Source: an uncultured Clostridia bacterium (GTDB lineage Bacteria; Bacillota; Clostridia; Christensenellales; Borkfalkiaceae). From it: a DNA stretch of 50,667 nucleotides. The stretch lies in assembly GCA_949878885.1 (NCBI GenBank), contig CATLBN010000013.1, positions 1 through 50,667 on the forward strand, in the 5' to 3' direction. The notes under the pieces were generated by a model. It was not told where the DNA came from. It was given only the letters and a program-made list of their open reading frames with translations, and ran no database searches. Position 1 is the first letter of the stretch; each line of letters starts with the position of its first letter. Both the position numbers and the translations under genes were made by a program. Below are positions 23,865-31,683 of the stretch, piece after piece.

Positions 23865-25787
23865 ATGGCATTAACTAAAAATAAAAAAGTTCTTGATTTC
23901 GTTGCGGAAAGCGCAGAACTGGGTCAACCCGATAAAATAGTTTGGATAGACGGCAGCGCGGAACAGATTAAAGCGCTTAAAGCCGAAGCGGTAAAAAGCG
24001 GCGAGCTTATTAAGCTTAACGATAACCTGCTTCCCGATTGCTATCTGCACCGCACCAAAGTCAACGACGTTGCGCGCGTTGAAGACAGAACGTTTATCTG
24101 CACCAAAAACAGAGAAGACGCAGGTCCCATAAACTATTGGATGGACCCCAAACAAGCGTACGAGCTTGCGGCTGAAATTGCCCGCGGTTCGATGAAGGGC
24201 AGAACTATGTACGTTATTCCGTACGCAATGGGCGTTGTCGGCAGCGATTTCGCAAAAATCGGTATAGAAGTTACCGACTCCATTTACGTTGTTTTAAATA
24301 TGAATATTATGACGCGCGTAGGCAAACAATGCCTTGACGCTTTAGGTAAGCACGGCGACTTTATAAAAGGTTTTCACGCTAAATGCGACGTGGACGCTGA
24401 TAAAAGATATATTTTGCATTTCCCCGAAGACAACGCTATTATATCGGTTAATTCGGCGTACGGCGGCAACGTTTTGCTCGGCAAAAAGTGCTTTGCTTTG
24501 CGCATTGCGTCTTATTTGGGCAAAAACGAAGGCTGGATGGCAGAGCATATGCTTATTTTGGGCGTAACTTATCCCGACGGCGAAAAGAAGTACGTTGCGG
24601 CTGCATTCCCCTCCGCTTGCGGAAAAACCAATCTTGCAATGCTTATTCCTCCCAAACATTATCTTGACAAGGGATATAAAATTGAAACCGTGGGCGACGA
24701 CATTGCTTGGATTCGTGTTGGCGAAGACGGCAGACTTTGGGCTGTAAATCCCGAAAACGGATTTTTCGGAGTTGCTCCCGGCACAAACGAACACAGCAAT
24801 TACAACGCTTTGCAGTCTACAAAGCGCGGAACTATATTTACTAACGTTGCGTTAAATACCGACGATATGACCGTTTGGTGGGAAGGACTTTCAAAAGATT
24901 TGCCCGAACACTGCATAGATTGGACGGGAAAGCCCTGGAACCCCGAAAAATTCGATAAAAAAGATAAATCAACCTGCGCGGCGCACCCTAACAGCCGTTT
25001 TACCGCTCCCGCGGTTAACTGCCCCTGCGTTTCGCCCGAATTCAATTCCAAAAAAGGCGTTCCTCTTTCCGCTATTATTTTCGGCGGCAGACGCGCTTCC
25101 ACCACTCCCCTCGTTTATCAGTCGAGAGATTGGAACCACGGCGTGTTCATAGGCTCTGCAATGTCGTCCGAAACAACGGCTGCAGCGGCGGGCGCGGTAG
25201 GCGTGCTCCGTCATGACCCTATGGCAATGAAACCGTTTACAGGTTATCATATGGGCGACTATTTTGCACACTGGATTGAAATGGGCAAAAAAGTAAAAAA
25301 TCCTCCCAAAATTTTCAACGTAAACTGGTTCAGAACGGATAAAGACGGTAACTTTATGTGGCCCGGCTTCGGCGATAATATGCGCGTTTTGGAATGGATT
25401 TTAAAACGCTGCGACGAAGCTCCCGTAGACGCCGAAGAAACGGCTATCGGCTATGTTCCCAAGCCCGAAGACATTGATATTTCCGATCTCGATTACGAAA
25501 TTTCCAAAGGCAGAAAGTTCGGCTTGGACGACTTGAAAGAAATTCTTACGGTAGATAAAGAAAAATGGGCAAAAGAAGCCGAAGAAATAGAAGGCTATTA
25601 TAACGGCACAATTAAAACGCGTATCCCCGAAGAACTTTGGAATTGCCTTGAAACTTTAAAAAATAATTGCAAAGTTGAAAAAAAGGCTGAAAAACCTGCA
25701 AAAACGCAGGAAAACGAAACTGCGCCGGCAAAAAAACCTGCGGCTAAGAAAACGGCAAAAACTGCAAAGCCTGCGGAAAACAAATAA
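23865..25787 (+). CDS. pckG: phosphoenolpyruvate carboxykinase (GTP), 640 aa
   Basis: PckG interconverts oxaloacetate plus GTP with PEP plus CO2 and GDP, serving gluconeogenesis or anaplerotic CO2 fixation in anaerobes. The P-loop FPSACGKTNLAMLIP is at residues ~248-262, with the active-site GDDIAW and FGGRR segments. The GTP type is clear from overall sequence. Residues ~605-640 form an extra Lys/Ala/Pro-rich tail (for example APAKKPAAKKTAKTAKPAE) not needed for catalysis and absent from most homologues. Good ribosome binding site AAGGAG. Confidence 0.95.
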   Translation: MALTKNKKVLDFVAESAELGQPDKIVWIDGSAEQIKALKAEAVKSGELIKLNDNLLPDCYLHRTKVNDVARVEDRTFICTKNREDAGPINYWMDPKQAYELAAEIARGSMKGRTMYVIPYAMGVVGSDFAKIGIEVTDSIYVVLNMNIMTRVGKQCLDALGKHGDFIKGFHAKCDVDADKRYILHFPEDNAIISVNSAYGGNVLLGKKCFALRIASYLGKNEGWMAEHMLILGVTYPDGEKKYVAAAFPSACGKTNLAMLIPPKHYLDKGYKIETVGDDIAWIRVGEDGRLWAVNPENGFFGVAPGTNEHSNYNALQSTKRGTIFTNVALNTDDMTVWWEGLSKDLPEHCIDWTGKPWNPEKFDKKDKSTCAAHPNSRFTAPAVNCPCVSPEFNSKKGVPLSAIIFGGRRASTTPLVYQSRDWNHGVFIGSAMSSETTAAAAGAVGVLRHDPMAMKPFTGYHMGDYFAHWIEMGKKVKNPPKIFNVNWFRTDKDGNFMWPGFGDNMRVLEWILKRCDEAPVDAEETAIGYVPKPEDIDISDLDYEISKGRKFGLDDLKEILTVDKEKWAKEAEEIEGYYNGTIKTRIPEELWNCLETLKNNCKVEKKAEKPAKTQENETAPAKKPAAKKTAKTAKPAENK

Positions 25788-25800
25788 TTTAAAATAATAT

Positions 25801-25838
25801 AAAACGCGCCGCGCGGCAAATGCCGCGCGGCGCGTTTT
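25801..25838. terminator. pckG / queT bidirectional terminator
   Basis: A perfect 18-bp stem rich in GC (AAAACGCGCCGCGCGGCA) with an AA loop is flanked by A and T runs. Confidence 0.95.
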
Positions 25839-25854
25839 TATTAAAAACAACAAC

Positions 25855-26427
25855 TTAATTTTCTGAATTATCGGCGGCTTGCGGTTTTTTATCGCAGAAA
25901 GCCGCAACTCCGCGCTTTCTTAATCCGCGCAGAGTAAAATACAGCACGGAACCTAACGCATATACCCAAAGCGCCTCTGTAGCGCACATAGAGCCGAAAT
26001 AAACCCAATACGCTATTGCCGCCGAAGCGTATCCCTCGCTTCCTCCGCATAAAAACACTATTAATATAGGTATTATAAACGCATTTACCATTACGGAAAA
26101 AAATCCGCCGACAATAAATTTTAAAATATCGTTTTTAATCAATCTGCCTGCGCCGTAAGTACACAGCGCCGCAACAAGCGTTGCAAGTCCGCCTATGGGC
26201 ACGTCGTACATTATAAACGGAGAACCCAAATTGGCAAGCATACACCCTATCCACAGCGCGGGTACGGCTTCCGGAAAAAACAGCGGAAGTATGCACAGCG
26301 CTTCGGCAGGGCGTATTTCGGGTGTTCCGCTATATGCTATAAGTCCGAAAGCGTATGTAAGCGCAACGTACAGCGCCGCAATTACTCCCGCGCGGCAGAT
26401 TCTTTTGGTTGTAAAAAGCTTTTTCAT
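25855..26427 (-). CDS. queT: queuosine precursor transporter QueT, 190 aa
   Basis: This is a membrane protein with about six transmembrane helices. It carries the QueT family signature RPAEALCILPLFFPEAVPALWIG (only its key residues RPAEAL and FFPEAVPAL are needed), then ANLG and GGLATLVAALCTYGAG. It is the substrate-binding S component of an ECF-type transporter for a queuosine precursor such as preQ1. The preQ1 riboswitch and terminator in its leader strongly support this. It probably uses shared ECF energizing subunits encoded elsewhere. Confidence 0.92.
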   Translation of the reverse strand: MKKLFTTKRICRAGVIAALYVALTYAFGLIAYSGTPEIRPAEALCILPLFFPEAVPALWIGCMLANLGSPFIMYDVPIGGLATLVAALCTYGAGRLIKNDILKFIVGGFFSVMVNAFIIPILIVFLCGGSEGYASAAIAYWVYFGSMCATEALWVYALGSVLYFTLRGLRKRGVAAFCDKKPQAADNSEN

Positions 26428-26456
26428 AAATATAATCGCATACTTCGGCTTAAAAA

Positions 26457-26482
26457 AAGGTTACCTGCAAGGAGGTAACCTT
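26457..26482 (-). terminator. riboswitch-controlled terminator in the queT leader
   Basis: AAGGTTACC / GGTAACCTT with an 8-nt loop is followed by a T-run on the minus strand (26458-26451), between the aptamer and queT. The loop contains TCCT, which can instead pair with AGGAG next to the aptamer, giving a competing antiterminator. Confidence 0.8.
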
Positions 26483-26495
26483 ATAAATCTGCATA

Positions 26496-26537
26496 CTCCT
26501 CGGTTTTTTTTAAGATGTGTTTAGCCGAAAACCATCT
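26496..26537 (-). promoter_or_regulatory. preQ1-I riboswitch upstream of queT
   Basis: Read on the minus strand, stem P1 is AGATG/CATCT. Its loop contains TTTTCGGCTAAACA. The A-rich tail TAAAAAAAACCG follows and puts CCG against the loop CGG (P2 pseudoknot). This layout is that of the preQ1 class I aptamer, in which the Bacillus version pairs UAG with CUA. AGGAG follows at once and can pair with the terminator loop. A -10-like TAATAT lies at 26550-26545, inside the end of jag. Binding of preQ1 would turn off uptake. Confidence 0.85.
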
Positions 26538-26547
26538 GTTTTTTATA

Positions 26548-27408
26548 TTATTCTTCTGTTTTAACCGTTTCGGTTTGTTCTTTATCCGCGCTGTTGCTGT
26601 TGCCGAGATAAGCGCCGAAGTAAATTTCTTTTTTACCGCGTTTGGGCGCTCCCGAAGAACGTCTTTCGCCCCTGTCGCCGCCGCGTTTTTCTCCGCGGTT
26701 TCCGCGTCTGTCCCTATCTCCGCGCTCTCTGCGTCCGCCGTCGCGTCCTCCGCGTCTTTCGCCGTAACGCACTCCTCTGTCGCCGGGTTTCGCGTTATTG
26801 GGTATTACTACTATGTGTCTTACAGGTTCTTTACCTTCGGATACGGTTTTTACTTCGGTATTTTCCATAAGCACCGAATGAATTATGCGGCGTTCGTAGG
26901 GCGTCATAGGTTCCAAACTCATTTTTCTGCCCGTTTCCACAGCCTTAGCCGCAAGTTTTAAAGCAAGCTCTCTAAGAGTCTGTTCACGCTGCGCACGGTA
27001 ATTTTCGCAATCCACAACAACTTTTTTATAACTGTCGCTGCCTATATTGGCGTATGCGCCTGCCATACATTGTATTGCGTCAAGCACGTCTCCGCGTTTG
27101 CCTATTACTCTGCTCGAAGCAGTTGTTTTAACGTCGATATTTACGGTTTCTTCTTCGGAAACAATTTCGCTGACCGCGCTAACGCCTATAATCGATAACA
27201 ATTCGTCTATAAAATCAGCGGCTCTTTTACCTTCTGAACGCTTTTTTTCCACTTTTACCTGCGCTTTTACAGAGCCGAAAAGCTTTTTCTTTCCTTCCTC
27301 CAAAACAGTAATTTCAGCTTCGTCCAAAGTAATACCCAAAGCTGTAAGCCCTTCTTCAATGGCTTCGTCCACCGTCTTTGCGGAGAACACGTTTTCAGTC
27401 TTTTCCAT
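26548..27408 (-). CDS. khpB: RNA-binding protein Jag/KhpB with an Arg-Gly-rich tail, 286 aa
   Basis: The order is a Jag_N domain (residues ~5-50, LFGSVKAQVKV), a KH domain (SRVIGKRGDVLDAIQ, ~85-99) and an R3H domain (MTPYERRIIHSVL, ~160). KhpB binds small RNAs and mRNAs, often with KhpA, and influences cell division. It follows yidC as usual, overlapping by one base (TAATG). Unusual is the ~55-residue tail from residue ~205 with repeated RGGRDGG, RDRRGNRG and RGERR blocks, like an RGG box, before a short acidic end. Confidence 0.93.
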   Translation of the reverse strand: MEKTENVFSAKTVDEAIEEGLTALGITLDEAEITVLEEGKKKLFGSVKAQVKVEKKRSEGKRAADFIDELLSIIGVSAVSEIVSEEETVNIDVKTTASSRVIGKRGDVLDAIQCMAGAYANIGSDSYKKVVVDCENYRAQREQTLRELALKLAAKAVETGRKMSLEPMTPYERRIIHSVLMENTEVKTVSEGKEPVRHIVVIPNNAKPGDRGVRYGERRGGRDGGRRERGDRDRRGNRGEKRGGDRGERRSSGAPKRGKKEIYFGAYLGNSNSADKEQTETVKTEE

Positions 27409-28667
27409 TATTTTAACCTCTTTCTGTTGTTAGGATTGTTCCCTTTCTTGTTTCTGTTAACTATTCCCGTCTTTGCAAATCTAATTGCAACAATCTTGTT
27501 TATTATAAGCGTTGAAATCAAGCTGTAAGTTGTGTTAATTATCATATACGTAGAGAACGCCGCGCTGTAAAAGAACGAGAATATACCGAATATAATCGGC
27601 ATCATTATTGTCATCCATTTGTTGGTTTTTGCCGCCGAGCCGTCCAACGAGCCGAGTTCGCTTGCCGCTTTTTGCGAGCGCATCATAACAAACTGCTGTA
27701 AAAACATAAGGCCAATGGAAAGCACCACCATAACAAAATAGCCGTTGAACGTGTTACCTTCTAGCTTTATATCCGGATTTGAGGGGTCTGCATTACGTAA
27801 ATAATAAGTAACTTCGTTATATTGAGCTTCGTCGATTTCTCCCATAGAGCCGGTTAATCTGCCCACCGAAGCCGAAAATTTAGAAAAATCCGGTACTTCT
27901 TTATTGAGCATCGAATCAGGATACCAAACGTTTCCTATCCACAAAAACTTAGTTGATTTTGTATCTTCGCGGTAAAATTTAGCCGACGCCCTGCGTGCGT
28001 TAATCTTTACAAAGTTTGCGACAATTTCGTTTTTGTCGCTTTCTTTCATATCTTCTTTAAACGGTAACGCTCCGTTTAATTTTTGATAGTAACTTTCAAA
28101 TTTTTCGTAAACAACCCTGTATTTGCCGTTATCTTCAAGTAAAAATCCTTCCGCTTCGTCGGTTTCGCTCTCTATAACATAAACTTGTACGCTTGCGTTA
28201 TAAGCTTGCACCATATTATTGTAGTTGTTTAATACAGCATAATTGGAATACGTTGAAAACGCGCTGAACACAACCATAAATATTACCAAAGATATTACCA
28301 TAGGAAGGCACGCGCCAAGCGGATTGTAACCGTTTTGTTTTTGCAGTTCCAAAACTTTTTGGCTGTACATATTTTTGTCGTTAGCGTACTGTTTTTGCAG
28401 CTTTTCCATCTGCGGACGCATTTCTTCCATCAAAAGCGACTGTTTTTTGGTTTTTACTTTTGAATAAATATCCAACGGCAAAACCACGGTTTTAAGCACC
28501 AAAGTAAAAATAAGCACGCCTAAAATAACGCCGCCGTAATTTTCGGAAAAAATTTCGAAAAGCCATTTAATGGCTTTAACCAAAAAATTATAACTGCCGG
28601 AATCTATACCGCTTACCCAAAACGGTATAAATTCCTGAGAAGTTGTAAGTAAATTCAATATACCCAT
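27408..28667 (-). CDS. yidC: membrane insertase YidC (OxaA/SpoIIIJ family), 419 aa
   Basis: YidC inserts membrane proteins, alone or with Sec. The core helices and the charged hairpin (KQSLLMEEMRPQMEKLQKQY, ~residues 78-97) are clear, as is GYNPLGACLPMVISL. Compared with ~260-aa Gram-positive YidC, a hydrophilic insertion of roughly 150 residues (about 145-300) separates the second and third core helices and would face the outside. No lipoprotein Cys is seen. It sits in the conserved rnpA-yidD-yidC-jag order. Confidence 0.92.
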   Translation of the reverse strand: MGILNLLTTSQEFIPFWVSGIDSGSYNFLVKAIKWLFEIFSENYGGVILGVLIFTLVLKTVVLPLDIYSKVKTKKQSLLMEEMRPQMEKLQKQYANDKNMYSQKVLELQKQNGYNPLGACLPMVISLVIFMVVFSAFSTYSNYAVLNNYNNMVQAYNASVQVYVIESETDEAEGFLLEDNGKYRVVYEKFESYYQKLNGALPFKEDMKESDKNEIVANFVKINARRASAKFYREDTKSTKFLWIGNVWYPDSMLNKEVPDFSKFSASVGRLTGSMGEIDEAQYNEVTYYLRNADPSNPDIKLEGNTFNGYFVMVVLSIGLMFLQQFVMMRSQKAASELGSLDGSAAKTNKWMTIMMPIIFGIFSFFYSAAFSTYMIINTTYSLISTLIINKIVAIRFAKTGIVNRNKKGNNPNNRKRLK

Positions 28668-28675
28668 TTATTTTC

Positions 28676-28954
28676 TCACAAAACCCATTTCTTTCTGAAA
28701 TATCTTTCAGGTTCGGGGTCGTATCCGCCTTTTGAAAGAGGATTGCAACGCAGAATACGCCACATTCCGAAAAGTATCCCCGCAATTACGCCTTTATTAT
28801 TTATGGCGCGCTTGGTATATTCCGAACAAGTAGGCTGATAAAGACAAGTATGACGCGAAAAGTGTTTTTGATAAAAAACTATAATCCGCATAAAAATTGC
28901 CTTTATAAACGGCTTGTACACCGTTTTTTTTACGCGTTTAAAAAACTTTTTCAT
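28676..28954 (-). CDS. yidD: membrane protein insertion efficiency factor YidD, 92 aa
   Basis: YidD is a small amphipathic membrane-associated protein aiding YidC. Diagnostic features are CLYQPTCSEYT (~residues 37-47) and RILRCNPLSKGGYDPEP (~66-82). Its ATG overlaps the rnpA stop (ATGA). It is followed by yidC after 8 nt. Confidence 0.95.
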   Translation of the reverse strand: MKKFFKRVKKTVYKPFIKAIFMRIIVFYQKHFSRHTCLYQPTCSEYTKRAINNKGVIAGILFGMWRILRCNPLSKGGYDPEPERYFRKKWVL

Positions 28955-29280
28955 TTTCCGCCGTCGGCGTTTATTTTTTTAAAACAGCAAGATATGCATT
29001 CTTTAAATTCAGCATAAGAATAATCTTCCGTTATTTTCGGCAGCATAATAACCGAATAAGTACCGCGCAGACCGGTCAAACTGTCGGAAAAAGCCGCTCT
29101 CAACAGTCTTTTTATTCTGTTGCGGACAACAGCGTTTCCGTGTTTTTTTGAAACGGCAACTCCCATTCTCATTTTATCCGACGGAAAATACAATAACGTT
29201 AGATAAGGGGAAAACGCTTTTTTCCCCTTTTTAAACAATTTCTGAAAATCAGTGTTTTTTTTTATTCTTAAATACTTCAC
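28951..29280 (-). CDS. rnpA: ribonuclease P protein component RnpA, 109 aa
   Basis: RnpA binds the RNase P RNA and helps mature tRNA 5' ends. The family motif RNRIKRLLRAAF (~residues 53-64) and the N-terminal LRIKKNTDFQKLF are present. It begins 4 nt after the rpmH stop. Confidence 0.95.
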   Translation of the reverse strand: MKYLRIKKNTDFQKLFKKGKKAFSPYLTLLYFPSDKMRMGVAVSKKHGNAVVRNRIKRLLRAAFSDSLTGLRGTYSVIMLPKITEDYSYAEFKECISCCFKKINADGGK

Positions 29281-29283
29281 CGC

Positions 29284-29418
29284 TTACGCCGAAAGCTTTT
29301 TTCTGCCCTTATTTCTTCTGCGCTTCAATACTTTTCTGCCTGCGGTAGACGCCATTCTCTTTCTGAATCCGTGTACTTTTGATCTCTGTCTTTTTTTGGG
29401 TTGATAAGTCCTTTTCAT
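29284..29418 (-). CDS. rpmH: 50S ribosomal protein L34 RpmH, 44 aa
   Basis: A short basic protein that reads [20 protein letters not shown] at its start and ends [11 protein letters not shown], the universal L34 pattern. AAGG precedes the ATG. rpmH-rnpA is conserved in nearly all bacteria. It normally lies beside dnaA, but dnaN is next to it here. Confidence 0.97.
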   Translation of the reverse strand: MKRTYQPKKRQRSKVHGFRKRMASTAGRKVLKRRRNKGRKKLSA

Positions 29419-29451
29419 CTTTTTTACCTTAAATTAAAAAATTCTTTTCTT

Positions 29452-29481
29452 ATTATATAATTAAAAATTAATCAAAGTCAA
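29452..29481 (-). promoter_or_regulatory. promoter of rpmH-rnpA-yidD-yidC-jag
   Basis: TTGACT (29481-29476), an 18-nt spacer and TATAAT (29457-29452), about 33 nt upstream of the rpmH start. Confidence 0.85.
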
Positions 29482-29497
29482 GCGTTATTTACGCGGT

Positions 29498-30604
29498 TTA
29501 GCCGTTATTGCTGGTTCTTACGGGCAATATTAAATAGAGTTTTTCTTTATTTTCGGCATTCTGACAAATAAACGGCTGCACCTGATTGTTAAAACTTAAT
29601 ACTATTTCGTTTTCATCAAGCGCATTTACAGCGTCTATTATAAATTTTGAATTCATAGCAATGCGCACGTCTTTACCTTCGGTCTGCGCTTTTACGGGTT
29701 CCTGCACTCTGCCTATTTCCGAAGCGGAAGATATTTCTATTTTTTCGCCCGAAATATCAAAAATAATCAAGCTGTTTTTATCGTTTCTAACTAAAATAGC
29801 AGCGCGCTCTATGCTGGCTTTAAGCTTGTCCTTTTCTACCTTAACCGTAGTTATAAACGACTTGGGAATAATATTTTCTTTTTTTATAAAATCTCCGCCG
29901 TACAAACGCGAAGTTAAAACCGTATTTTCCGACGCAACCAAAATCATACCGCGCTGCACAAAAATTTCAGTTTCCGTATCGCCGTCGGGTATCATTTTTT
30001 CTATTTCGTTAAGAGTTCTTGCAGGGCATACTATTTCCATATTTCCGGAAGAATAAGTAACTTTTCCGCTTACGGTTGCCAAACGGAATCCGTCAAGCGA
30101 CGTAACGCATATATCTTCTCCGTTAATAACAAACTGACATCCCTTTAAAATAGGACGCGAATCGTCGGTAGCGCAGCAAAAAGACGTAGAAGTTATAAAT
30201 TTTTTAAGGTCTGAAGTTTTTAATTTAAAACTGTTTTCGCTTATTTCTAAGTCTACTTTAGGAAAATCTTCGCTGGAAAGCACTTGCATATCGGTATGAC
30301 TGTCGGCATATCCGATTTCCATATTTTTGCCTTCGGAAGAAAGAGTTATTTGAACTCCTTCCAATTTCTTTATAAAATCGGCAAAATATCTGCCGGGAAC
30401 GCAAAGTTCACCTTCTTCGTAAACTTCTGATTTTATTGTTTTGATAATGGCTATTTCGCCGTCTGTTGCCGATAAAGTCAAACTATCGTTAAAAGCGGAA
30501 AGCTTTATACATTCCATAACGGGAACAGTAGTTTTATTTGAGCAAGCTTTAACAACTTTAAGCACCGCATCGGATAAATCGATACCTTCGCAAACAACTT
30601 TCAT
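29498..30604 (-). CDS. dnaN: DNA polymerase III beta sliding clamp DnaN, 368 aa
   Basis: DnaN forms the ring-shaped processivity clamp. The three-repeat architecture is recognisable, with NKTTVPVMECIKLSA (~residues 22-36), SRPILKGCQF (~150-159), LDGFRLA (~172-178) and the C-terminal LPVRTSN. Length is normal. The start ATG has GGAGA upstream. It is transcribed away from the putative unwinding region and toward rpmH, rather than following dnaA, which is absent from the window. Confidence 0.97.
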   Translation of the reverse strand: MKVVCEGIDLSDAVLKVVKACSNKTTVPVMECIKLSAFNDSLTLSATDGEIAIIKTIKSEVYEEGELCVPGRYFADFIKKLEGVQITLSSEGKNMEIGYADSHTDMQVLSSEDFPKVDLEISENSFKLKTSDLKKFITSTSFCCATDDSRPILKGCQFVINGEDICVTSLDGFRLATVSGKVTYSSGNMEIVCPARTLNEIEKMIPDGDTETEIFVQRGMILVASENTVLTSRLYGGDFIKKENIIPKSFITTVKVEKDKLKASIERAAILVRNDKNSLIIFDISGEKIEISSASEIGRVQEPVKAQTEGKDVRIAMNSKFIIDAVNALDENEIVLSFNNQVQPFICQNAENKEKLYLILPVRTSNNG

Positions 30605-30654
30605 TTTTCATCTCCGAGTATTAAATTAACAAAACAAACTTAAAAGTTATTTAT

Positions 30655-30728
30655 ATGATTGTTTTATTATATTTTATTAAATATTTAATAGATAGATATA
30701 TTAGTAGTGGCGGTTGAATTGTGGATAA
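30655..30728 (-). other. putative oriC unwinding module upstream of dnaN
   Basis: Read on the minus strand, a perfect DnaA box TTATCCACA (30728-30720) is followed by ATTCAA, a GC cluster CCGCCA (30713-30708), and then CTACTA and CTATCTATTA mixed into almost pure AT down to ~30655. The complement gives GAT-type DnaA-trios read 3' to 5', beginning with two perfect ones at 30707-30702. The order box, GC cluster, trios, AT-rich element is that described for Bacillus subtilis between dnaA and dnaN. The whole 30605-31000 gap is AT-rich and otherwise holds only the rsmG promoter and an imperfect box TGTTGATAA (30950-30958). Confidence 0.7.
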
Positions 30729-30965
30729 TATTTAAATTTATACCTTAAACCATATATATAATAACAAAATACAGCCGAAAAAGCAATTAAATTGCGCAAA
30801 TTTAAAAGTTTAAAAACACATTTTTTAAGTTAATAACTCTGTTGAGAATTTGGGGAAAATTTAATAACTTTTTAATTTTTTAAAACTTTGAATTTTAAAA
30901 AAATTATTTTTTTGCAAAAAACAAAAGTTGTCAACCGTTAAATGTTGAATGTTGATAACTTATTG

Positions 30966-30994
30966 TTGAAATTGTTTATAAAATAATATATAAT
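30966..30994 (+). promoter_or_regulatory. rsmG promoter, predicted leaderless
   Basis: TTGAAA (30966-30971), a 17-nt spacer and TATAAT (30989-30994). The ATG is 6 nt after the -10 box, leaving no space for a ribosome binding site. Confidence 0.7.
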
Positions 30995-31000
30995 GGATTT

Positions 31001-31681
31001 ATGAAATCGGAATACTATATTGACCTTATAAATAACGTTTACGCCGAAAAATTCGGTATATTTAAAGAATACCTGTTGGAGTGTAACGAAAAATACAATC
31101 TTACCGCTATTTGCGACGAAAAAGGCATTTTATATAAGCATTTTTTAGACAGTATTTTGCCTGAAAAGAATTTTCCGGTAAATTCAAACGTTGCGGAAGT
31201 AGGTTCCGGAGCGGGATTTCCCTCTATACCTCTTAAAATAATACGGGATGATTTAAAGTTTACTTTAATAGAGAGCACCGGAAAAAAATGTGCGTTTTTA
31301 AACGGGGTTGTGGATAAAATAGGATTAAACGGTGTACAAGTACTGAATATCCGCGCAGAGGACGGAGGTAAAGACAAAAAGTACAGGGAAAAATTCGATA
31401 TTTGCGTGGCGAGAGCGGTTGCAAAACTTAACACTCTTTGCGAATACTGTATGCCGTTCGTAAAAACAGGCGGTTTGTTTATTGCGTATAAGGGAGAGGC
31501 GCAAGAAGAAATTTTAGAAAGCGCAAACGCAATAAAAGTATTGGGAGGCGAAATAGCCGATATTCAGAATTACAGCTTGCAGGAAATAGGGAAAAGAACT
31601 GTAATTATAATAAAAAAAGTATGCGCCACCCCTTTAAAGTACCCGCGCGGCTTGGGCAAAGAACGTAAATCGCCGCTTTGA
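31001..31681 (+). CDS. rsmG: 16S rRNA (guanine-527-N7)-methyltransferase RsmG, 226 aa
   Basis: RsmG (GidB) methylates G527 of 16S rRNA with SAM. The N-terminal NLTAICDEK (~residues 33-41), motif I EVGSGAGFPSIPL (~66-78) and VARAVAKL (~136-143) identify it. rsmG next to parA-parB and the origin is common in Bacillota. Translation appears to be leaderless. Confidence 0.94.
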   Translation: MKSEYYIDLINNVYAEKFGIFKEYLLECNEKYNLTAICDEKGILYKHFLDSILPEKNFPVNSNVAEVGSGAGFPSIPLKIIRDDLKFTLIESTGKKCAFLNGVVDKIGLNGVQVLNIRAEDGGKDKKYREKFDICVARAVAKLNTLCEYCMPFVKTGGLFIAYKGEAQEEILESANAIKVLGGEIADIQNYSLQEIGKRTVIIIKKVCATPLKYPRGLGKERKSPL

Positions 31682-31683
31682 TT

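Noticed and set aside
24342-24794. Long antisense frames within pckG
   Set aside because: They are shadows produced by the codon pattern of pckG, without start signals or family features.
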